The position numbers were made by a program, and so were the translations under genes. Below, piece by piece: positions 17,261 to 26,555 of a stretch of DNA of 35,894 nucleotides (position 1 is the stretch's first letter; each line of letters opens with the position of its first letter). Under the pieces are notes generated by a model. That model saw nothing but the letters and a program-made list of their open reading frames with translations, was not told where the DNA came from and ran no database searches. The DNA is from Bacteroidota bacterium (GTDB lineage Bacteria; Bacteroidota; Bacteroidia; Bacteroidales; Paludibacteraceae), in contig JAUZOM010000021.1 in the NCBI GenBank assembly GCA_030706465.1, positions 1-35,894 on the forward strand, in the 5' to 3' direction.

Positions 17261-17282
17261 AAAACGATTAAAAAACGATTTA
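17261..17282. promoter_or_regulatory. 11-bp-spaced direct repeats AAAACGATTAA/AAAACGATTTA, candidate regulator-binding site
   Basis: aaaacgattaa (17261-17271) then aaaacgattta (17272-17282), exactly 11 bp apart; inverted copy AATCGTTT at 17240-17247. Confidence 0.5.
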
Positions 17283-17290
17283 TATCTTTT

Positions 17291-17333
17291 TTTAATGACC
17301 GTTTAATTGCTTTGTAGATCATTTTTTAATTGC
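17291..17333. promoter_or_regulatory. Second direct-repeat set TTTAATgac/TTTAATTGC/TTTAATTGC upstream of susC
   Basis: tttaatgac (17291-17299), tttaattgc (17302-17310), tttaattgc (17325-17333): spacings of 11 and 23 bp. Confidence 0.45.
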
Positions 17334-17340
17334 CTGCTTC

Positions 17341-17348
17341 TAATTTTG
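17341..17348 (+). promoter_or_regulatory. Candidate -7 element (TAATTTTG) for the susC operon
   Basis: taattttg matches TAnnTTTG; no well-spaced -33 element, consistent with activator dependence. Implies a leader of about 320 nt. Confidence 0.4.
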
Positions 17349-17670
17349 CGCCAGCTTTGAGGAAAGCTCTCTGTGTGTATATGAACATCAGGTATCGTTT
17401 ATGAGACGCATAATTGAGTTTTGCAACGACCAACGACGGATAGGGCGGAGATATATTAAACGTATTGCGCATTACGGATACGGTTAAATTCGGGAATACA
17501 AATTAGAATACCTGTCGACCGCAAGAAAGGTGACACAAATAGAAATAAATAGAAAGATATAAAAAGCAAATATAAAACAAAAACATTATGAGTCCTTAAA
17601 TTTAAAACAATTTCTCAGAGATCGGATTGAAAATGAAAAACATTAATCTTAGAAAAATACAAAGTAAAGT

Positions 17671-20600
17671 ATGGAAAAATTAAACCACTTATTGAGATGG
17701 ATAAGTTGCATTAAGCGTGTAACGCTATTAATTATTTTGTGCAGTATGGTGACAGCTCCTTTAGGCGCTCAAACCAGAAAAATATCGGGAGTAGTAAATG
17801 ATCAGAGCGGTGTTCCGATTATCGGAGCCAATGTGCAGGTAAAAGGAGAAAAGCATGGAGCTCTGACAGACATCAACGGTAAATTTACGATAGACGCCTC
17901 TACCGGACAAAAGTTGGTAATTGGTTATATCGGATTTGAAACCAAAGAAGTTCAGGTTGGTAAAGACAATTCTTTACGAATAGTACTTCAGGAAGATGAT
18001 AAAGTGTTGGATGAAGTAGTAGTGGTCGGTTATGGAACGCAGAAGAAGGCAACTCTTACCGGGGCTGTATCTGCAATCAGTAACAAAGAGATCATGACCA
18101 CTAAAAACGAGAACGTAATGAACATGATGACGGGTAAAGTTTCCGGAGTCAGAGTTGTACAGAAGAGTGCAGAGCCAGGGTCATTTAACAATGCATTTGA
18201 TATCCGAGGCTTTGGCGATGTCCTTATCGTAATCGATGGTATTCCACGGGACAACTTTACAAGGATTGACCCGAATGAAATTGACAATATCTCCGTACTG
18301 AAGGATGCTTCGGCAGCAGTTTATGGAGTAAATGCGGCGAATGGGGTTGTGTTGATAACGACCAAGAAAGGTACGTCAGCCAAGAAGGACAAATTCGATT
18401 TTACTTATTCAGCCAACTTCGGCGGGCAAAAATCCATCGGATTACCGTTAGCTACCGATGCCATTGGTTATATGACTTTGATGAACGAAAAGCGGAAGCG
18501 TAACTTCGGCCAGAATTATGTAACTCAGCAGTCACCAGCTTTTGATGATACCGAATTTGAAGCATTCCGTAACGGAGATCGTACCTCTTCGAACTGGGGA
18601 AATCAGGTACTGTCCAATTTGGCTCCTCAAACGCAACATTCCCTTAGCATGAATGGAGCCGGTGATAACATTAGCTATTTCTTTAATTTGGGCTATCTGA
18701 GTCAGGACGGCATCTTTAAAACCGGCGATTTGAATTACAACAAATGGAATTTCCGTGCCAATGTTGATGCCAAGATCGCGAAGAATTTCAGGACCGAACT
18801 CAAGGTGTCGGGTATTATGGATACCAAAAACGATATTATCGGAGGGGCCTGGAATATTTTCAAATCTATCTGGAACCAACTTCCTACCGATGCTATTTAT
18901 GCCAATAACAATAAACTATATCCCGGAACTGCGTCCGGATTTGTGAATCCGGTTCTTGCCATTGATGCCGACAAAACAGGCTACAGTCGAACCAATGACA
19001 AATGGTTACAATCCTCATTGGCATTAATCTACGATATACCATATGTAAAAGGTTTATATGCAAAGGCATTGTACAGTTATGATTATCACCTATCGGACAA
19101 CAAACAATACAAGAAAGCTGTAACCATGTATACCTACGATGCAGAGAAAGATGTGTATAATCCTGTTGTATTAAACAGTCCATCAACTGTTTCACGTTCA
19201 TACGGATACAATATAGGATCCATGATGCAGTTGTCGTTGAACTATGAACAAAAATTCGGGAATCATAACGTGAAAGCGTTGGCCCTGTACGAAGAGAATA
19301 GCACTAGAGGAGATAACTTCAATGCTTTCCGTGAGTTATCATTGGATGTGGATCAGTTATTTGCCGGTAATGATCTGCGTCAGACAGGTAATATGGATCC
19401 CAATGGCCTATATAATAACACCAAGAAGAGTTTTGTCGGCCGTCTGAATTACGACTATAAATCGAAATATCTATTGGAGGCAAGTGCCCGTCTTGACGGT
19501 TCATCCAGGTTCAAGGCCGGTCAGTGGGGCGTCTTTAGTGCCTATTCGGCCGGATGGCGAATTTCGGAAGAATCCTTTATTAAAGATAATGCTTCATTAA
19601 GGTTTATCGACAATCTGAAACTAAGATCATCCTACGGGGTAATGGGTGATGATCGTGCATTAGATTTTCAATTCTTAAGTGGATACTCGTATCCAAGCGG
19701 AGGAACCGTGTTTGGAGGCAATTTTGTTAATGGAATCGGCTTTTATCCAGTTGCTAATCCAAATATTACCTGGGCCACATCTAAAACCTACGATGCCGGA
19801 ATAGATGTGGATTTGTGGAAAGGATTGTTTGGTGCGCAGGTCGATTTCTTTGTCCGTAACCGTTCCGCATTATTAGGTACACGTATCCAGTCGGTTCCGG
19901 GTACAGTCGGTGCAGCATTGCCTCAGGAAAATATTAATAAGGATCAAACACTGGGTTACGAAATCGTGCTGACTCATAAAAATACCATTGGTGATTTTAG
20001 ATATAATATTTCCGGTAATATGTCAATAACCCGTAATAAAACAATTTATGTGGATAGGGCTCAATCGGGGAACTCCTACGAAAACTGGAGAAATAATCCG
20101 ATCAACAGATATCAGAATATAGTATGGGGAACTACCTGCTTGGGCCAATTCCAATCGTATAAACAAATATACAGTAGTACTGTCAATTACGGAGGCGGAA
20201 ATCAGGCAATTGTTCCAGGAGATTATTACTATAAGGACTGGAATGGTGATGGTGTGATAGATGGTTGGGACGAAAAACCCATTGCCACCAAGTCGGTTCC
20301 CCTGATTAATTACGGACTTACATTAGGAGGTCAATACAAGGGTTTTGACCTGAATATGTTGTTCCAGGGAACGGGTCTTGTTTATGTTCAGTACCAGGAG
20401 CAGTTAGCAGAACCACTCTGTTGGGATAGGAATGCATTGGCATTGTTTATGGATAGATGGCATACTGCCGATCCGAATGCCGATTATTTCGATCCGAATA
20501 CAAAATGGATCCCGGGTACATTTGCGGCCGTCGGTAATGGATCGGTGAGGGGTTCGGGAACCGCTTCTATCCAGGATGCTTCCTATATTCGGTTGAAGAG

Positions 20601-20802
20601 TGTAGAGTTAGGCTATACGATACCGAGGAAGATCATGAAAATTGCGGGAATGGAATCGGGGCGTGTGTACATCAACGGATATGATTTATTCACCTTTACG
20701 AAACTTAAATTCCTTGATCCAGAACATCCGGGTGATGAACTGTACGGGTACATTTATCCGTTGGTGAAGACTTTCAATGTAGGCTTTAATGTTACTTTCT
20801 AA
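17671..20802 (+). CDS. susC: SusC-like TonB-dependent outer-membrane transporter
   Basis: Signal peptide; carboxypeptidase-D-like regulatory domain (ISGVVNDQSGVPIIGANVQVKG..GALTDINGKFTI); SusC signature DEVVVVGYGTQKKATLTGAVS; plug IRGFGDVLIVIDGIPRDNFTRIDPNEIDNISVLKDASAAVYG; ends in aromatic FNVGFNVTF. Confidence 0.96.
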   Translation: MEKLNHLLRWISCIKRVTLLIILCSMVTAPLGAQTRKISGVVNDQSGVPIIGANVQVKGEKHGALTDINGKFTIDASTGQKLVIGYIGFETKEVQVGKDNSLRIVLQEDDKVLDEVVVVGYGTQKKATLTGAVSAISNKEIMTTKNENVMNMMTGKVSGVRVVQKSAEPGSFNNAFDIRGFGDVLIVIDGIPRDNFTRIDPNEIDNISVLKDASAAVYGVNAANGVVLITTKKGTSAKKDKFDFTYSANFGGQKSIGLPLATDAIGYMTLMNEKRKRNFGQNYVTQQSPAFDDTEFEAFRNGDRTSSNWGNQVLSNLAPQTQHSLSMNGAGDNISYFFNLGYLSQDGIFKTGDLNYNKWNFRANVDAKIAKNFRTELKVSGIMDTKNDIIGGAWNIFKSIWNQLPTDAIYANNNKLYPGTASGFVNPVLAIDADKTGYSRTNDKWLQSSLALIYDIPYVKGLYAKALYSYDYHLSDNKQYKKAVTMYTYDAEKDVYNPVVLNSPSTVSRSYGYNIGSMMQLSLNYEQKFGNHNVKALALYEENSTRGDNFNAFRELSLDVDQLFAGNDLRQTGNMDPNGLYNNTKKSFVGRLNYDYKSKYLLEASARLDGSSRFKAGQWGVFSAYSAGWRISEESFIKDNASLRFIDNLKLRSSYGVMGDDRALDFQFLSGYSYPSGGTVFGGNFVNGIGFYPVANPNITWATSKTYDAGIDVDLWKGLFGAQVDFFVRNRSALLGTRIQSVPGTVGAALPQENINKDQTLGYEIVLTHKNTIGDFRYNISGNMSITRNKTIYVDRAQSGNSYENWRNNPINRYQNIVWGTTCLGQFQSYKQIYSSTVNYGGGNQAIVPGDYYYKDWNGDGVIDGWDEKPIATKSVPLINYGLTLGGQYKGFDLNMLFQGTGLVYVQYQEQLAEPLCWDRNALALFMDRWHTADPNADYFDPNTKWIPGTFAAVGNGSVRGSGTASIQDASYIRLKSVELGYTIPRKIMKIAGMESGRVYINGYDLFTFTKLKFLDPEHPGDELYGYIYPLVKTFNVGFNVTF

Positions 20803-20813
20803 TACTAATTACG

Positions 20814-22619
20814 ATGAAAATAAAACAGATATTAATTATAGCATTAATAGGAATGTGTGGCGCATGTAACACGTTAGATGTACTGCCACCCAATTTTCTT
20901 AAGGATTCGGATATTTTCACAAGTGAAAGCGGAGTTACGGCATATTTAACCCGATTGTACAGTGAATTGCCTATCGAGGATTTTAAATACAGGCGCGATG
21001 CCGGGTTCAATGTATTTGAAAGCTTTTTTGGGCTGGGTATCAATACCGGCGAGTATATTCAGGCTGATTATGTGCGGAACTGGGATACCAATTCAGGATT
21101 CGGATACTGGCCGTATGGTAATATCCGGAATGCAAACTATTTTATTCAGACTCTGCCTAAATATGCCTCTTATTTGCAGGAGAGTGATATGAAAGCCTGG
21201 TTGGGCGAGGCGTATTTTTGCCGGGCGTATTACTACTTTGGGTTGGTAAAACGCTACGGCGGAGTGCCTATCGTTACGAAACCCCAGGATCCTTATGCAC
21301 CGCTTGATTCGTTACAGGTGCCCCGGAACAAAGAGGTAGAAGTTTACGATTTTATAAGTAATGACTTACAAAAGGCAATTGACTATTTACCAGAGACAAG
21401 TGTTGCCGGACGAGCCAATAAATATGTGGCAGCAGCACTCAAATCGAGAGCCATGCTATTTGCCGGATCGATAGCCAAATACGGAGCAAATTCGTATGTC
21501 GGGTCAGACGCACAAGTAAAGGGACTTGTCGGAATTCCGGCCGAACGTGCACAGGATTTCTTCCAACAGAGTTATGATGCCGCTAAATTATTGGAAGGGA
21601 AATACTCCTTGTATAATGTGAATCCGGACAAAGCGCAGAATTATCAGGATCTTTTCCTGGATGAAAACAGCAAGGAGAATATTTTCATTAAGCAATACGT
21701 ATATATGGAGTCGGTTGAAAATTCACGTCATAGCTGGGATGCCTTAAATTCACCACAACAAATGACCAACTCTTACGGAGCGTGTATGACTCCAACATTG
21801 GATTTGGTAGAGTTGTTCGGGGAAGTTAAGGTGAACGATGATGCGGGAAACCCCATCCGTTTCGATAAGAGATCAGACCTGTTAGCCTCGCTGACTCCGC
21901 GCCAACGTGCGGTAGCTTACTATCCGGGAGAAGAGCTAAGAGGTATCGAGATCGATATTCAGGCCGGTCTTTTTACCGGGAATTATACTCCCACAGCCGT
22001 TCCTCGTACAGCAACTTCGACCTTAGCAACGTATACGGATAAAGCAACCGGAATAAAATACCGTATTATGGGATTGAGTGGTATGGGCGACGGCTCCACG
22101 ACCCGCTCCGGTCTTATCATGAAAAAGTACATGAATTATAAAATGCCGTTGGCTGATGTAAATCTTTGGAAATCGACCCAGCATTGGATTGACATGCGCT
22201 ATGCCGAAGTATTGCTGAACAGAGCTGAAGCAGCTTATGAACTTGGAACTGACGAAATGAAGGCAGACGCGTTAACACAAATCAATGCCATAAGAGATAG
22301 GGGCGGAGACAAACTGTTTACCATGAATGACCTTACCATCGACGAGATAAGAATGGAACGTCGACGCGAACTTTGCTTTGAGAATCAAACATGGTGGGAC
22401 CTGCGTAGATGGAGAATTGCAGATAAAGTAATTAATAATACCCAGTATCATGCTTTGTATCCTTACTATATTATTAAAGAAGGCAAATATATTTTCAAGA
22501 AAGATCTGGAATTTCACAAGGCATACTATACATTTGGATTGCAACAGTATTACGAACCAATCCCCGGCGGTGAGATAAATATGAATCCAAATCTTTTACC
22601 GAACAATCCATTGTATTAA
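20814..22619 (+). CDS. susD: SusD/RagB-like surface glycan-binding lipoprotein
   Basis: Lipobox MKIKQILIIALIGMCGAC; AWLGEAYFCRAYYYFGLVKRYGGVPIVTKP; C-terminal WIDMRYAEVLLNRAEAAYELG..INAIRDRGG..EIRMERRRELCFENQTWWDLRRWR; directly follows SusC. Confidence 0.96.
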   Translation: MKIKQILIIALIGMCGACNTLDVLPPNFLKDSDIFTSESGVTAYLTRLYSELPIEDFKYRRDAGFNVFESFFGLGINTGEYIQADYVRNWDTNSGFGYWPYGNIRNANYFIQTLPKYASYLQESDMKAWLGEAYFCRAYYYFGLVKRYGGVPIVTKPQDPYAPLDSLQVPRNKEVEVYDFISNDLQKAIDYLPETSVAGRANKYVAAALKSRAMLFAGSIAKYGANSYVGSDAQVKGLVGIPAERAQDFFQQSYDAAKLLEGKYSLYNVNPDKAQNYQDLFLDENSKENIFIKQYVYMESVENSRHSWDALNSPQQMTNSYGACMTPTLDLVELFGEVKVNDDAGNPIRFDKRSDLLASLTPRQRAVAYYPGEELRGIEIDIQAGLFTGNYTPTAVPRTATSTLATYTDKATGIKYRIMGLSGMGDGSTTRSGLIMKKYMNYKMPLADVNLWKSTQHWIDMRYAEVLLNRAEAAYELGTDEMKADALTQINAIRDRGGDKLFTMNDLTIDEIRMERRRELCFENQTWWDLRRWRIADKVINNTQYHALYPYYIIKEGKYIFKKDLEFHKAYYTFGLQQYYEPIPGGEINMNPNLLPNNPLY

Positions 22620-22642
22620 AATTTAAACTAAAGATTATTAGT

Positions 22643-23350
22643 ATGAAAGGAATCATAAAATTCGCGGTATGTTTACTCATTGCTGCTGTAAACTATTCCT
22701 GCCTAACAGGGATAGATGACTATCAGATGCCTAACGAAACATTGAAGGGTGTTGTTATTGACAAGTATACCGGTCAACCTATGTTGACGGAAACAGGAGG
22801 TTACCGGATCAAGCTTGAAGAATTGAGCTGGAGTAGTACACCGACTCCGGAGTATTTTGGAAACAAACAAGACGGTACGTTTTTTAATTCGAAGATATTC
22901 AAAGGACACTACCGGATAAATGTTGAAAACGGGCCGTTCATTCCGCTTACAGACACCATTGAAATGGATATTAAAGGTGTGACAGAACACAATTTTGAAG
23001 TAGAACCTTATTTGCATCTCAATATTACCGATTTGCAGGTTGTGGATACCACTTTCACGGTTAAGTTCAACATCACAAGCGAGAACAATATGTACCAGGT
23101 GCTTGATGCCCGTGTGTTTGTCAATAATACTTCGTTTGTAGGTTCGGGTGCAAATATAGCTGACTATTCGGTACAGAAAATTGATTTGTCGACCACAATG
23201 AATGAATTAATTTATGCAAACGAGTACTCCTTCAAAGTGTCGGAACTGAAACGTGGCCGTACATTTTATATTCGTGTAGGCGCCCGTGTGGATGATCCGA
23301 TTGCAAAGAAATATAATTTGTCGGAGATAAAAGAGATACAGATCCCATAA
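22643..23350 (+). CDS. DUF3823-like (SusE-position) surface lipoprotein
   Basis: Lipobox VNYSC near the N-terminus; GVVIDKYTGQPMLTETGGYRIKLEELSW and YRINVENGPFIPLTDTIEMDIKG; position after SusD. Confidence 0.75.
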   Translation: MKGIIKFAVCLLIAAVNYSCLTGIDDYQMPNETLKGVVIDKYTGQPMLTETGGYRIKLEELSWSSTPTPEYFGNKQDGTFFNSKIFKGHYRINVENGPFIPLTDTIEMDIKGVTEHNFEVEPYLHLNITDLQVVDTTFTVKFNITSENNMYQVLDARVFVNNTSFVGSGANIADYSVQKIDLSTTMNELIYANEYSFKVSELKRGRTFYIRVGARVDDPIAKKYNLSEIKEIQIP

Positions 23351-23360
23351 TCTGATTAAT

Positions 23361-23408
23361 AGAGAGGGTTACTCTGCTTTCTTAGAAATAGTAGCCCTCT
23401 CTGTTTTT
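23361..23408 (+). terminator. Intrinsic terminator after the susC-susD-DUF3823 operon
   Basis: agagagggttact (23361-23373) / agtagccctctct (23390-23402), 13-bp stem with one G-U pair, followed by gTTTTT. Confidence 0.82.
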
Positions 23409-23560
23409 AGATCATGATTATATAGGTTGCATTCGTTCCCAGAGTTGTTTAGGTTAACAAATTAAGGTGTTTGCTTTCTGATTTAGTTAAAAAGATCTCA
23501 AAAACTCTGACAAACAGTCAGATATCCCAATAACATTAACTCTCTAATACAATTCTTCTT

Positions 23561-24967
23561 ATGAAAAAAATCACGCTATCATTATTTGCTATTTGTTTAG
23601 GATGCTTGTCATCATTATCAGCTAAAACCATTTATGCCAATGCGGCAAGTGGCAATGACCAGGATGAAGGTCTGACCCTTGAAACTGCCGTACAAACCGT
23701 ATCGAGAGCCTATGATTTGGCCTCCGATGGTGATGTGATCAAATTAGATGGGACATTCCTTCTTGAATCGCAAATTGTGTTGGATAAGGTACTCACGATT
23801 GAGAGTACAGGGACAGAAAAGGCCGTTCTCGATGGACAGAGTACTTGCCGAATATTTACTTTCCAGAAACAGATAACATTGAGAAACCTCAACCTGCGTA
23901 ATGGGTTTACAAGTTCGGACGAGGGAGGAGGAGCAATTTACAAATGGATTGCTTACTCTATGGAGATGAATATAACCGATTGCATATTTGAAGGAAATGT
24001 ATCGACCAAGCAAGGTGGCGCAATCAAAATGTTGACTTACGGAGGTTCGGATTTGCTTAAGATTGACCGCTGTGTGTTTAAAAACAATCAATCGGGTGAT
24101 CATGGTGGAGTTTTGGCTTTTATTACGGAGGGAGGCAATCCTGAGGGTAATAAAGCGACTCTCACTCTAAGCAATTCAACATTCACCGGTAATAAAAATA
24201 ACGGAGGCGGAGGTGGAATTCTTTTTGCAGCTGGAGGTGCGCTAAATTGGGGAACTTTTAATTTTATCCATCTTACTGTTTCCGGTAATTCCGATTATCA
24301 GAATGCTGCAGGAAATTTACCCGGATTTGTATTCATAGGAAGTGCAATGGCAGTGAATGTAATCAATTCAGTCATTGAGGGAAATTCCACGGCTAACGGT
24401 GATTTTGCCGATTTTTCGTTTGACAGTACAACTCCAACAGCCCTAACAATTAAAAACTCCATTGTCGGACATGTCACAAACTATGGAGCTACCATAGATC
24501 CTGCTAATTTCACAGTTATAGAGAGCTCCGTGAACAATACTAAATTTGTTTCGGATGCATTGCTTGCCGGGTTGGGTGCTTTTAACGGAGCTTATTTTCC
24601 ACTTACCGGACAATCGCTGGCTTACGATTACGGTCGCACCTCTACTATTCCTGCTGCCCTGAACACCGACCAGGTTGGTAATATCCGAACTAACGCAACC
24701 TATTCATCTGCCGGTGCTGTAAATTTTTATCAGAATGTAGCTACAAGTATCGGAAGCGTAAGCGAGAAACCGGATTACACTATCAACCAACATAGTGTGA
24801 CTGTAAATTCTGCTAGGGCCCAAGTTGAGATCTACAACCTAACCGGTTCGTTGGTTTACTCTTCATTTGTGACCGGAAGCAGAACTATCCGGTTATTACC
24901 GGGAGTGTATATTCTCAAATCGATGACAGCTACTAAAAAATCAATATCCAAATTTATTCTCAATTAG
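23561..24967 (+). CDS. Secreted right-handed parallel beta-helix protein with T9SS sorting domain (copy 1)
   Basis: Signal peptide; IYANAASGNDQDEGLTLETAVQTVSRAYDLASDGDVIKLDGTF (DUF1565/choice-of-anchor-like start); repeated C(I/V)F..N.S..GGAI rungs; C-terminal VEIYNLTGSLVYSSFVTGSRTIRLLPGVYILKS. Confidence 0.8.
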   Translation: MKKITLSLFAICLGCLSSLSAKTIYANAASGNDQDEGLTLETAVQTVSRAYDLASDGDVIKLDGTFLLESQIVLDKVLTIESTGTEKAVLDGQSTCRIFTFQKQITLRNLNLRNGFTSSDEGGGAIYKWIAYSMEMNITDCIFEGNVSTKQGGAIKMLTYGGSDLLKIDRCVFKNNQSGDHGGVLAFITEGGNPEGNKATLTLSNSTFTGNKNNGGGGGILFAAGGALNWGTFNFIHLTVSGNSDYQNAAGNLPGFVFIGSAMAVNVINSVIEGNSTANGDFADFSFDSTTPTALTIKNSIVGHVTNYGATIDPANFTVIESSVNNTKFVSDALLAGLGAFNGAYFPLTGQSLAYDYGRTSTIPAALNTDQVGNIRTNATYSSAGAVNFYQNVATSIGSVSEKPDYTINQHSVTVNSARAQVEIYNLTGSLVYSSFVTGSRTIRLLPGVYILKSMTATKKSISKFILN

Positions 24968-24973
24968 AAAAGC

Positions 24974-24997
24974 ATGAGGAACTGCAAAGTTCCTCAT
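24974..24997 (+). other. Intercistronic hairpin with a GCAA (GNRA-class) tetraloop
   Basis: ATGAGGAACT (24974-24983) GCAA AGTTCCTCAT (24988-24997), perfect 10-bp stem. Confidence 0.6.
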
Positions 24998-25036
24998 CTA
25001 AATAAATCTTTTACTAATTAATTAATTAAAATCGTT

Positions 25037-26437
25037 ATGAAAACAAAAAAAATTACTCTTTTAATGCTGGTAGCAGCTCTTGGATGGTCTTTGAATGTTT
25101 CGGCAAAAGACATTTATGCAAACTCAACATCGGGTGATGACACGAAAGATGGAAGCACCGCAGAAAACGCAGTTCAAACAATTACTCAGGCTTACACATT
25201 GGCAACTGATGGTGATGTTATTCACCTTAACGGAACCTTTACCTTTGAAGAACAACCCCTTTCAGTCGAAAAGGCACTTACTATTTTGAGCGATGGGGGT
25301 AAAGCTGTTCTGGATGGGACTAACAATTCGCAGATTTTAATTTTGAAAGCTTCGGTTACCCTGAAAAATCTCAAGATCACCAAAGGCTATTCGGGCGATC
25401 AGGGTGGTGCAATCAATATTCCTCTCGGATTAGACAGAGACGTAAAAATCCAGGATTGTTTGTTCATCGGCAACAACACAGATGGACGTGCTGGTGCTAT
25501 TTGGGCTCAAACTTACGGAAATGCCGATAAATTGACTATCGAACGTTGCGCATTTATATCAAACACTTCGTTAAGTCATGGTGGCGCTATAGCCTATATT
25601 GCAGAAGGAGGTTCAACCAATCATGCTGTCCTGACTATTAATAATACCACTTTCGCACAGAATACCAACGCTGCTGGTGGAGGTGCAACTTTGTTCGTTG
25701 ATGGAGGTGCAACCGGTTATGCAACTTTCAATTTTAATAACATAACCCTGTCAGGTAATACTGGCGGCGATAACGGTGGTAACTGCCCGGGTATTCGTTT
25801 TATTGGTAAAGATATGACCGTTAATATTAAGAACTCAATTATCGAAGGCAATACAGCCAGTGATGGTTTGTTTTATGATATTAGTTTCACCGATAATCCT
25901 ACAGCGTTGAGTATTATAAATTCGATTGTTGGCTATGTAGTTAATAACGGTGCGGTAGTAGACGCCAGTTCATTTACAGTTGTCGGAAGCGATGTAAACG
26001 ATATGCACGAAGCAGATACCGAATCGGTTGCAGGCTTAGGCGAATTGACAACTGGTTATTATTTTCCTCTTACTTCCGCATCAAAAGCATTTGATTATGG
26101 ACGCATGCAGAATATTACCTCTGATTTATATGTGGATCAAATTGGAAATTTACGTAGCAGTGATTCAAGATGTTCGGCCGGTGCAGTTGAATTTTTTAGC
26201 TTTACCCCAAATGGGATTTCTGAACAAAAAATTGATAACCTGAAACTTAGTACTGTTAAGAATGCTATCTCAATTGAGGTACCCACAGCTCGGGTAAAAG
26301 TATATAACCTGTTAGGAAAACTGATAAACGATTCCAAAGTGATCGGTAGCAAAATAGTATCGGTTGCTGCAGGCGTATATATCGTTAATATCGAATCAAA
26401 TACCAAAGTAATAAACCAGAAGGTGGTTGTTCGATAA
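25037..26437 (+). CDS. Secreted right-handed parallel beta-helix protein with T9SS sorting domain (copy 2, paralogue of 23561-24967)
   Basis: IYANSTSGDDTKDGSTAENAVQTITQAYTLATDGDVIHLNGTF aligns with copy 1; shared GGAI rungs and ending; C-terminal VKVYNLLGKLINDSKVIGSKIVSVAAGVYIVNI. Confidence 0.8.
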   Translation: MKTKKITLLMLVAALGWSLNVSAKDIYANSTSGDDTKDGSTAENAVQTITQAYTLATDGDVIHLNGTFTFEEQPLSVEKALTILSDGGKAVLDGTNNSQILILKASVTLKNLKITKGYSGDQGGAINIPLGLDRDVKIQDCLFIGNNTDGRAGAIWAQTYGNADKLTIERCAFISNTSLSHGGAIAYIAEGGSTNHAVLTINNTTFAQNTNAAGGGATLFVDGGATGYATFNFNNITLSGNTGGDNGGNCPGIRFIGKDMTVNIKNSIIEGNTASDGLFYDISFTDNPTALSIINSIVGYVVNNGAVVDASSFTVVGSDVNDMHEADTESVAGLGELTTGYYFPLTSASKAFDYGRMQNITSDLYVDQIGNLRSSDSRCSAGAVEFFSFTPNGISEQKIDNLKLSTVKNAISIEVPTARVKVYNLLGKLINDSKVIGSKIVSVAAGVYIVNIESNTKVINQKVVVR

Positions 26438-26457
26438 CTAATAGTTGTTTTTCATTC

Positions 26458-26498
26458 ATATCGGTTCCTTATCATTGTTAGCGATAAGGAACCGATAT
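26458..26498. terminator. Intergenic hairpin between beta-helix copy 2 and the DUF5010-like gene
   Basis: ATATCGGTTCCTTATC (26458-26473) / attgttagc / GATAAGGAACCGATAT (26483-26498), perfect 16-bp stem; no immediate U-tract. Confidence 0.6.
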
Positions 26499-26555
26499 AC
26501 AATCGAAGTTAATTTTTTAATTATAGTAACAAGGATACATCAATACTCTGAAAAA

